A DNA stretch of 64,000 bases, taken from NCBI GenBank assembly GCA_024195585.1, contig SWBL01000202.1, positions 1 through 64,000 of the forward strand, read 5' to 3'. The notes under the pieces were generated by a model. The model was given only the letters and a program-made list of their open reading frames with translations, had not been told where the DNA came from and did no database searches. The stretch comes from Aureobasidium sp. EXF-3400. Lineage: Eukaryota; Ascomycota; Dothideomycetes; Dothideales; Saccotheciaceae. Each line of letters begins with the position of its first letter. Position 1 is the first letter of the stretch. Position numbers and translations under genes: made by a program. Of this stretch, positions 55,753 through 64,000 are shown piece by piece.

Positions 55753-56318
55753 ATGCGCTCCTCGACATTCATCACACTGGTCGCAGCACCGCTGTTGGCC
55801 CTCGCTGCACCTCAACAACAGAACCAGGATGCACCGCTAATCACCGCCGCACCCGAGAGCCACAGCACCGCGTCTTTGCCCACACAAACTGTAGCTCCTG
55901 GTGATGCCTGGAACGCCGATGCCTCGAATGTAGTACTAGAGTAAGCAGTTCTCTTTCCTTTGCTTCGACTCAATGCTGACAAGACACCAGACTTCGTCAG
56001 GACCCCAACCTACTGGCCACGAAAGCAGCAGGACAAGTCCCCGTTGTCGAAGACTACTGGATGGCCGACCACTGGGACTCTGTCCAGAGTACCGAGATCT
56101 GGTCTCACTTTATCTACACCCAGACCTTCGCATCGGCCCCTGGCCAAATGGAAACGGCCGCCTCTGGAAACATCGGCTTGGGTACACACACCGGAGTGAT
56201 TGGTGTCGCCAAAGCTGCAACTGGTGCTGGCGCTTCGGTCATGCCCAAGGGCTCGCTGTACACCGCCGCTTTGGGTCTGGCTGGTGTTGCCGCTGGTATG
56301 GCTGTTGTCCTGCTGTAA
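55753..56318 (+). CDS. GPI-anchored KRE1-like cell-wall protein
   Basis: Exons 55753-55940 and 55991-56318 with a 50-nt intron (GTAAGC donor, GCTGAC branch, CCAG acceptor, phase 2); 171 residues. The signal peptide MRSSTFITLVAAPLLALAAP is followed by a Gln/Pro/Thr-rich segment. Then DYWMADHWDSVQSTEIWSHF and IYTQTFASAPGQMETAASGN with IGLGTHTGVIG recall the YTQ-F...SG-IGLGT motif of yeast Kre1, a GPI protein of beta-1,6-glucan assembly. The C-terminus KGSLYTAALGLAGVAAGMAV is a hydrophobic tail fit for GPI attachment, probably at a small residue around GAGAS. The KRE1 link is by motif and moderate; secretion and GPI anchoring are better supported. Confidence 0.75.
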
Positions 56319-57135
56319 TTGACACACGTCATGCTGCTTGCCTTATCTCGCCCTCACGTGCGTCGATCACCACACGCACCCATGCTCGATCAAGTCTCGA
56401 CACATGTCGTGCCCACGTCCACGACTCAGCCCTTGTGTCATCAGGCCATCTACCACCGCATGGTCACTTCCACCTAGACACCTGTACTCCAACTCCCACG
56501 AGTACTTTTTTCACACGCGTCTCCTGCATCACCAAACTACTTGATCCTTCTCTGCGAACTTTTGCATAGCATAACCGGAGTTCTGATTTCTTCTTTTCCG
56601 CCCATGCCTTTGTTTTTGGCTCATGCGACAAGTGACCAATCGTCGCAATACCTTCCGTACTCGCGAGTCAGGATTGCTCGTATACGGGCTAATAATACAC
56701 TCATTGCCTCACCGCCGGTTGTTTCGAGAACAAGGACGAGCGCATAACAAATACACCGCAACACGCATATAGAAATGTCCGCTTTCTTTTGTCTTTTGAT
56801 GCCAATATACCAAAACACTCTCAAGCTTACCACTCACTTCCTTCGTCTTTCTGTCTTCCCATGGTCCGCATATAATCCCTCCCAATTCTGTGACTGATAC
56901 GCTTTTGTAGCCTGCCTTCATTACTAAGTGCAAGTGTTTTGTTCATGTTGCGCGCGTTTCATAGAAAGTAACTTCGAGACCAAGTCAGTGCTCCTATTAA
57001 TCAGCACTGCGCAGATTCAAGGCTTCCAGGATGCTTATGCCAGACTCAAAAGCTCTGAGAGCACTGGGGGACTTGCAGAAGCCGACCAGAATCGCCAGGA
57101 GCATTGCACGTCAGGACAGTAGGTCAAGTGAAGAT
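56319..57135. other. Intergenic
   Basis: 3' flank of the KRE1-like gene, up to the decayed GH16 copy. No gene seen. Confidence 0.5.
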
Positions 57136-57430
57136 AAAAAACACGCAGGGAGAAGGTAAGCACCGCCGTCCAGCTGTGTACTGCCCATATTGACAGCAGA
57201 GACGCACCGCTCCGTCCCGTAGCTGCTGGGTACATTGTGTGACTGACTGACATTCCAGAACTCCTCATACATGAAAACGGGTCCTGTCCGAATTCACAGT
57301 GCGTTCAGGATCAATACCTTGAGATGGGCAATCAGAATGTGGCATATTCGGCCGTGCCAATCACTGTCTCCCGCACAAGCAGATCACCATTCGTCATTTC
57401 TTGTTGCGTTGATCGAATCGGACTCCTAGT
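57136..57430 (-). pseudogene. Decayed tandem copy of the GH16 3' end
   Basis: About 295 bp aligning with the 3' end of the intact GH16 gene (about 57675-57970), same strand, offset about 540 bp. Shared stretches include GCAGGGAGAA, TCATACATGAA, GAATTCACAGT, ATACCTTGAGA and CGGCCGT, plus CACAAGCA near the end. Its translation TMYPAATGRSGASLLSIWAV parallels TIYPAASSASLSLYASVLWP of the gene. Defects: a one-base deletion in the ATTCCTGAC segment, further small indels, and loss of the stop codon equivalent. Only the C-terminal region is present, so it cannot encode an enzyme. It is a duplication relic. Confidence 0.8.
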
Positions 57431-57672
57431 GCTTTGAGGATCAGCGTATTGAACAGGGAAGCATCAGCCTATTGATTTCTTCCTGTTCAACGACATTGTC
57501 CATGTTATTGAGACTTGCATCTCCGCGTGTTATGAACCGATGCAGTGTCACTATCACACTGCACGATGATACGTCAATCCGAGGTGCAGCCAGGGAGACA
57601 TACATGAAACACGTCTCTCACTAGACAAAGCTGGCTTTTGGTAACTGTTGTGCATCCAGATGATAGACTGAC

Positions 57673-59234
57673 TCAAAAAACAAGCAGGGAGAAAGCAAGC
57701 ATCCATCCAAGTACTGGCCATAACACAGACGCGTACAATGACAGGGATGCACTACTTGCTGCCGGATATATCGTCTGATTAGCATTCCCGTTCTCATACA
57801 TGAAGAACATGGTCTTGCCTGAATTCACAGTACTGCTCTGAGGATCGATACCTTGAGAGGGAAAGTCAGGAATCTGACACGTTCGGCCGTTCCAGTCACT
57901 GTTTCCACAAGCACCACGCCATTCGCTTTCCCGTGTCGCGTTGCTCGAGTTGAAGTAGGCCTTCACATAGCTGAGCGTGAGAACAGCGTCCTGGGCTGGT
58001 GGGCCTCCACTCCAGCCAGGGTTACCCGTGGACCAGTGATTGAGCATTAAGGTGCCAGGGGCGTCAGGGGCATCACCGTCGAAGGTATTCTCGAACTCCT
58101 GAAGCAGCTGACCGTCGGCGAAGAAGACAATTCGCTCTGGTGTCCAGTCGAACCTGTATTCATGGTAGCCATCGCTAGGCTTGAACGGCAGGTTCTGAAT
58201 GCGAAAGGTGCTTGTGTTAATGGCGTTGTAATTCGCATCTGCGGAGGCTGGCGACTGAATGACCAGGTTGATTGGTGACGAGCCATTCTGATCAATGCTT
58301 TGCCGGCTCAGATACTCCAAATCGATCTCCTGAGAGTCGTTACGATACTGTGCTTTGAGTCAATTGCATATTCTTGATGGGTCCGACCTGTGGACTCACC
58401 CAGAAGAAGGCAGCACAGGTGCCAGCAACTTCACTCATTTTCATGCCAACTCTGAAGCTCCCGTAACGCATATCCCGACGTAGGCTATCGATCTCTCCAG
58501 ACCGAACCATCTGGTCACCAACTGGTCCTAGCAGATCTTGTTGACCCCTGACCCAGAGTTGCAGGCCCGGTGCGCCTCCTAGCTTTCCTTTGCCAGTCCA
58601 GTCCTTGCGGGAGGGAAGCGGATTTAAGATGACGTTTTCAGTCTCAGCAGCTTTGCCATAAGGTCCCCTGGCTGCTGATGGCGTGAGATTGTATGCTTGC
58701 ACGGCCCAGCCTACAGCTTCCGAAGCAGGTACGTCAATACTATCGGGAAGATTGTATAGATGTAAGAAGTCCGTTTCTAAGAAATCGGTGAACAAGGCGA
58801 AGGGGCTCGACCCATTGGTAGCGTTGACCGTGTAGCCACACTCGCAGCTAGGATGGGCGATCTCTAGTGTTCAAAGTACAAGGGTCAGCAAAGAGCTGAT
58901 CATGAAAGCAACAAGTCCTACATCCTCCCCGTGTGCAAAGGTTCGTAACGCGTGTAGCTGTAGAAATGCACAGTAGTTTCTGAAAACCGGATAAGTCCAT
59001 CGAGATGCGACGTCCGCTCGACTCTCTAGGGACACATCTCTGATTTGGAAGCAATCGTGCATTTTTATAAGCAGAAGATCGCTCTATACCTTCGTGGGAG
59101 GAGCGTAGGAGCCGGCTTTAGCACACGGGGAGGATAGTTTTGGCCAACTCACTCATTCCGTAGGCACGGCCAAGCAGGCCTGCGAACAAAGCAAGACCAA
59201 TCGTGATGACACACGTATATGATCCGCTGCGCAT
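57673..59234 (-). CDS. GPI-anchored GH16 glucanase/transglycosylase-like enzyme
   Basis: Family GH16 protein probably acting on beta-glucans at the wall. Exons 59234-59153, 58863-58400 and 58347-57673, introns of 289 nt (GTGAGT...CTAG) and 52 nt (GTGAGT...ACAG); 406 residues. Exon 1 encodes the signal peptide MRSGSYTCVITIGLALFAGL. Exon 2 begins IAHPSCECGYTVNATNGSSP and contains LQLWVRGQQDLLGP. Exon 3 opens with the catalytic motif NDSQEIDLEYLS (E189 nucleophile, D191, E193 acid/base), then DGYHEYRFDWTPERIVFFAD and LMLNHWSTGNPGWSGGPP. A Cys-bearing CGNSDWNGRTCQIP region precedes a hydrophobic end (SLSLYASVLWPVLGWMLAF) fit for GPI attachment. Intron 1 is oversized because it carries repeat copy B. 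The first exon is inferred from signal-peptide character and phase. Confidence 0.86.
58927..59105 (+). repeat. Dispersed inverted-repeat element, copy B, inside GH16 intron 1
   Basis: 179 bp similar to copy A along its length; core 58964-59064 (101 bp) with AAATGCAC and GTGCATTT ends. It lies wholly inside the 289-nt first intron of the GH16 gene, antisense to it relative to copy A's orientation. Removing it would leave an intron of about 110 nt, near normal size, so it looks like an insertion. No coding capacity. Confidence 0.8.
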
Positions 59235-60345
59235 GGCTGAAAGGATGTTGAAGACGGTCAAAGTGTAGAAAATAGACAGATGCCGAGGATAGACGAAGGA
59301 CGGTTGTGTTTAGAATGGAAAAAGACTGATAACCACTTCCATACTCGGGAGGAAGTAACGATTTGTAGTGCTGTGATGATGACGAGTCAGTCGTCCGTAC
59401 TTTCCTGCCATCTACATCGTTCTCGACAGCTTGCGCAACCTCACAAAAGGCAAGGATGACTGTGAAAAGTAGACATCACAAAGGTCGATCCCTTCCTGGA
59501 AAACCTTTGACAGCCACCCCTCCAAAGCATTTTTCGGCGCTGTCACCCCTCTAGTGGCCGAACCAAACAACCCCAGGCCTTGCCTTTGCGACACCACTCA
59601 GCCTGGAGGGGGTCAAGCTGTCGAACCTGGCTGCTGAACGGGTAGCTGGGAGAAAGGGTCGTGTGTTGTACTGCCGATCCGCATGCAGGGCTAGAGCTTG
59701 GAAGCTTGCATGTCTCAGCCTGTTACTGTGTAACCAAGCACCACGAAACACAAAACAATTGGTCCAGAGAAGGATGAATAATAAAGGGAGAAGTTTATAC
59801 GGACCTAATCGACCAATGCATAGCAGAGCCTCTTGACTGTGTTGGACGCAGCATATCATCTCACTTCCATATGCTCTCCTTTCTTTCTCCATCTCTGATC
59901 TACCTTGCTGTCTCTGAGACCTTGCACACACCACATGTAACTCCGCAATTACGAAGAAAAACAGAAGACATGAATCATCCGTGACTCATTTCCCATACCT
60001 GGCTTTATTCCTGCCAGATCCTCGAACGCGCTAACGCCGATAACAAAACACCTTCTTGCCTTTTTGATGTCCAACCAGTTCCTATCTGCCTTGCTGCTGT
60101 TGGCTATAGCCGGGCGGCAGTATTTTCGACGAACTTGACATACATGCATGTACATCCTCCCGATGCAATTTTCGAATGTCTGTGGCTCCTTGAGTCGTAT
60201 TATTTTGCTTGATATGATCCTGCCGGTGCGTGGCAACAGTTCCTGGTGTCCGTGATAACGATGAGTGAGATACTCGGTTTTGGTTTTCGATACTGGGATC
60301 GATGCGTTCGTCCCTTTGAACATAGCATGATCGGCTTTTGGAGGC
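59235..60345. other. Intergenic, GH16 promoter and CDC25 3' flank
   Basis: 1.1 kb between two minus-strand genes. Frames up to 127 codons on the minus strand lack support. Nothing else recognised. Confidence 0.5.
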
Positions 60346-63300
60346 TCACAAGAAACCCGATTCGGAAAGTAATCTGTTTCGACTCAGCAAGATGCTCGTC
60401 TCAAAAGGTGTCAGCATGGCTTACCGGGCGATCTTCTCATCCTCTCTCTCTCGCGGCTCAACTGCCAAACTGCGGTCGTACATCTCGTGCACGTCGCCTG
60501 CTGTTTGCATGTTCGTGAGGATGTACTCTTGAAGCTCGGGGACAGGCTGCAGTGGATAGGGCACATTCTGGTACTGTTGGATATCGCGAATGACCTCGGC
60601 AGTCTTGCTGCGCTTGGCGAAGTTGATGAGGTTGGTCTTCTTAATGACTCCTGGAATACCATCCTCGATGAAGGTAAGGTCGGTCAAGTAAACACCTGCT
60701 ACCATGTCAGCAATAGGCAAGGTGATCAACGATCATTGACGTACCAAAGAATGGAATGCATGGGGGGTTGGCCTTGTGCAATGTTTCTCTGTAGTCTGAG
60801 AAGTTCTTAGTGCTTCCCATCAACTTCCTCATGACCTCCAAGGTTGCTTGGGTCTTTTGGTTAACCTGAGCCCATGTGCGACCGAGACGATGAATAGGTG
60901 CTGTGCCCAGCGCTGAAATGATCGACGTGAGAGTCGAATAGTTGTTGAGTTGACGGCATTTCTAGACAGTGTTAGCATTGAAAATCTTCAGACCTCAAGA
61001 GCACAAGCTTACATCAGCGACTGCCACGAAATGCTTAATAACGATCACACGTCTCTTGACATCGGCTTGAGTCAGAATCATCTGAGCAACCCAGTTGGTG
61101 AGTTGATTAGAGTGTAGAATCAAAGCCTTGACGTTAGCAGCAGGATCAGGCTCGTTGGGTTGTAGCTTCTTTTGCCAAGTCTTGTTCAAGCACTCAGTAG
61201 CCTTGATCTTGCAGTACAGTCTACACTCAATGATGGTGAGCTGTCTAGCAAATTCCAGAGCATCGATATCGAGGAATTTCAGCTTTTTGATGTTCTTCGG
61301 GATGATCGGTGTAGGCGTTCTTTCAGAGTTCAGTGTCAACACCAAGCGTTTGCCAGGAGCATCTTGTCCGCGCATTCTTTGTTCGATGGCTGTCATCAGA
61401 GGACCAGCACCAGGAGTGCTGCCAGAAGCAACTGTTTCTTTTGCGAAGGAGTAGACTCTCTGCATGAGTTGTTGGTTCGCGTCGCTATTCTCTTCCATCC
61501 AGTAGTTGTCAAACCAACTCTTCAGAATGTTGACTACACGGAATCTGATGGGCTTTTGCTTTTTGTTGACCCACGTCTCGAGGTCAAGAGGGTTCAGACC
61601 GTAAGGGGGTTGCACGTTCCATCGTTTGACCAACATCTCAAACAGGTCACTGGCATTTGTGAATGATCGGTAGGTCAGTAAGAATGTGTTGTTGAATGGC
61701 GAGTCCAGGCGATCGTGTCGCGTCAGTTGTTCGACCAGACCAGTCAATGTACCGCCACGCAATTGAGCAGGAACAAGCTTAGTGTCATAGGCGATTTCGC
61801 CTTCGTGGTCAAGTTTGAGGAAGTCTGGTACATCCTCTTGCTGTATCGTTGCGGGCACTTCGCCAAAGAAGCGCTTGAGTTTCGAGTTGTCTGCAAGACG
61901 TGGTGTCTCGACAGTCGGCTCAGGGCCTTCTACGAAGCTCTTTGCAGAACCCATGCCGTCAGGCTTACCCCTCAAAGTCAACCCTCCACGAGATTCCTCA
62001 ACGTAGGTACTTTCGCTGTTGCGGTTGTCTTCAATCGGTAGTGCAGCCGAGTCCTGAGGCATCATCTCCGCTAATAATTGCAGAGAAAATTGCAACTGGG
62101 TGGAAGACATGTCAAGCTCACGCGAGACAAGCCTGACATGGGTAATGCGCTCCTCAAGCGAACTACCTCTATGATCAGACCATTCGTCACTCAGAGGACT
62201 GGCCACGGTCTGGCAGGCGACCACCAATTCTGAGGAGTTGTCGTAGAACTTCTGCTTCTGGGTGCTGAAATCAATAATTTGGGGATTCCTGAAGGTAGAT
62301 CCAAGCGGTGCCAAGTTGATACTCTCGACAACAGCAGAATATGGCCGGCAGGCTTCAATGACTCGACAAGCGTCCTCAGAGATCACCTGGCTAACCTTCT
62401 TATGCTTCTTAGGTGTTACCAATTTGTCGTTGAAGGCCAGATGCTTGTCCAAACGACGGACGCTGATAGAAATGTTCTTCCTCATATCATCCATGCGTTC
62501 TAGCAGAGTCTGGTCAAGGTGCGCATTGGGTTCGATGACGGTATCCGTGTCTTGCTGGAGGAAAGGCTGCGATGCAGCAGATGGATCGCCTAGAACTAGA
62601 CCGTTGTTCTGCCAACTTCCACCCGAACGAATGCCTGACACGAAGCCAGGTGTGAGACGCGGGATCTCTTCACCCCGTTGCTGGCGTGCAACTTCAACAT
62701 AGCCGTATACGCCATGCAACAAGCCTTCGGCCTCTTGCAAGCACTTGGAATACGAGTCTGGGGTTGTAAAGTCTGCGGCGGCAAAATGGGAAGACAAGAC
62801 CAGCTTGGAGAAGCTCGACATCATCTCTCTGAAATGAGGATACAAGGCTTTGTTTGTCGAGATGATCGAGGGGTTGCCAGAGTGGTTGTCAGTGGTACCG
62901 GAGCCTGCTGCAAGCAAAAGACGAAGGTGGTCCGAGATATCTTCTGCTCTCTTCACAAACTCGCTCTTGTGGCTGTTGTCGATCGACTCCCGATAACGCT
63001 GGACGGCTCTGCGCATGTCCTCGACCAGTGTATTCCAAGTAAGAAGGACTGTCTGAGAGTCGTCGAAGCAGCGACGTGAAATCACCAGGTCGTCTTTCTG
63101 TGCGGGTGTAACAGGGCTGTTGATAAACGAGGTCATGGCGGTGCCATTGGAATGGTTGAGGTAACTTGAGTTGGACATGTTGGCGACATCGGTACGCGAT
63201 CTGGTGAGAGGGGACGTGTTTCTAAGCGACTCGGACGAAGTTGCGGGAGAGAGGACGTTTGAGACATACGAGCCTCGATTGCGCTGGAAAGGGGTGGAGG

Positions 63301-64000
63301 TTAGAGGAGCCTTCTTTGTCTCAATTGCACACGACACTCACCAAAGACGTCCTCGAGCGCGTCATGTCGGCCTCGCTCGCGGATTCGTAGTCGGCTTCGG
63401 ATTCGGGACGCTCGTAGCCACGTGCAAGCATCTCGGGTGGAGGACGAGACTGGTCGTGCTGGAGCACATGGTATCGATCGTGGGGACCAGGTTCGGCATG
63501 TTGTGTGGGATTCTCAAGTGGTAGTTCCATTGTGCTGACGCCTGTCAAGGTGTTGAAGTAGAAGAGTCGGCCGTCGGGTGTGGCCTGTGGTATCCAGAAG
63601 GCAGCCTCCTCCTGATTATCCTGCACAGATTCGGTGTGACGATAAGAAGACTCGGGGACGACATCATCGAGGTGGTTGCGTGCATGAGGTTGAGTGTGTG
63701 CATCCGACATGCGGGCAGACTGAGCAGCGGCGTCGTTGGGCTGGGTGATGAGCTCGCAGTAGTTGCTAGGAAACCATCCTCGCACGCCGCGGATTATGCC
63801 ATCCCACCAGCCGCTCTCGAGTTGGGTGATGACCTGGATGATGTCGCCTTGTCGGAAGCTCAGACTGGTGCGATCGTCGGCGTCGTAGTCGTAGAGAGCG
63901 CGCACATACATGGTGCCCATTGGTGAGGATGCGAGGCCATTCATGTTGACATTCACCGAGTGAACACGCCCTCGGGCGTCTCGCGATCTGGGGAACTCGG
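60346..64000 (-). CDS. CDC25: Cdc25-type Ras guanine nucleotide exchange factor, possibly 5'-truncated
   Basis: Activates Ras upstream of cAMP/PKA or MAPK signalling. Exons: from 63944 (first ATG) or beyond the window down to 63342; 63283-61013; 60961-60745; 60695-60425; 60373-60346. Introns are 49-59 nt, all phases agreeing; 1129 residues from 63944. The 28-nt last exon gives the conserved end IARLLSESGFL. Domains: SH3 at ~12-68 (MYVRALYDYDADDRTSLSFR, SGWWDGIIRGVRGWFPSNYC), a WW-like FWIPQATPDGRLFYFNTLTG, RasGEF-N (LRGGTLTGLVEQLTRHDRLD, FLLTYRSFTNASDLF), and catalytic RasGEF (EFARQLTIIECRLYCKI, HSNQLTNWVAQMIL, NYSTLTSIISALGTAPIHRL, PCIPFFGVYLTDLTFIEDG). The frame stays open upstream of 63944 to the window end, so an earlier start may lie outside. 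Confidence 0.95.

Noticed and set aside
60421..60430. Stop of the RasGEF directly after EDEKIAR
   Set aside because: TAA here is part of a GTAAGC donor; splicing to 60373 restores the conserved LLSESGFL end of fungal Cdc25 proteins.
1..64000. CRISPR arrays, prophage, bacterial operons, autonomous transposons
   Set aside because: No regularly spaced direct repeats, no phage or reverse-transcriptase/transposase catalytic motifs; all genes are eukaryotic and intron-bearing or fungal.

Overview
The window is nuclear DNA of a filamentous ascomycete (Pezizomycotina), probably a dothideomycete. The evidence is dense two-strand gene packing, short spliceosomal introns (about 42-192 nt, mostly 49-67 nt) with GTRNGT donors, CTRAC/CTGAC branch sites and YAG acceptors, and fungal-only families (STF2-like protein, Opi1, Utp8, KRE1-like wall protein, Cdc25-type RasGEF with an N-terminal SH3). 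The P2 ribosomal protein and the GH16 and CBM18 secreted proteins look most like those of Dothideomycetes, but no marker gene fixes the species. I saw no CRISPR array, prophage or bacterial operon.

Layout. 1-5.4 kb: housekeeping genes (RPS15 cut by the window edge, acidic P2, SPT2, cystathionine gamma-lyase). 6.2-13.7 kb: small or lineage-specific genes (DUF1772-like and multi-span membrane proteins, a zinc-ribbon protein, an orphan, an STF2-like hydrophilin) separated by gene-poor stretches. 14.9-21.4 kb: NUP133 and a palmitoylated casein kinase I. 22.6-32.1 kb: gene-poor, holding an NmrA/isoflavone-reductase-like gene and a Ser-rich conserved protein. 32.1-33.8 kb: a small secreted Cys-rich protein, a dispersed repeat and a BED-finger protein related to the N-terminal part of hAT transposases. 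34.2-50.6 kb: a dense core of nuclear and proteostasis genes (UBX5, tRNA-Gly, cohesin SCC3, OPI1, an ankyrin protein, UTP8, ELG1). 51.1-59.2 kb: a membrane protein and three secreted cell-wall genes (CBM18 chitin binder, KRE1-like GPI protein, GPI-anchored GH16). 60.3 kb to the end: a CDC25-type RasGEF that may run off the window.

Functional links. Elg1 (PCNA unloading), Scc3 (cohesin) and Spt2 (histone chaperone) all act on replicating or transcribed chromatin. RPS15, P2 and Utp8 serve ribosome synthesis. Casein kinase I and Cdc25 serve membrane-proximal signalling. The 52.9-59.2 kb stretch is a loose wall-remodelling neighbourhood. Most are ordinary fungal gene neighbours, not a co-regulated cluster.

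Most interesting: (i) three copies of a roughly 101-103 bp element with conserved 17-bp inverted ends (32.5, 51.0 and 59.0 kb), one inside intron 1 of the GH16 gene and one just downstream of the secreted Cys-rich gene; (ii) a decayed tandem copy of the GH16 3' end at 57.1-57.4 kb; (iii) several very small first coding exons, including an STF2-like gene whose ATG is split by an intron and which also has a GC-AG intron; (iv) three stop-free, length-3n introns that an ORF-based reading would translate through; (v) a possible domesticated hAT fragment.
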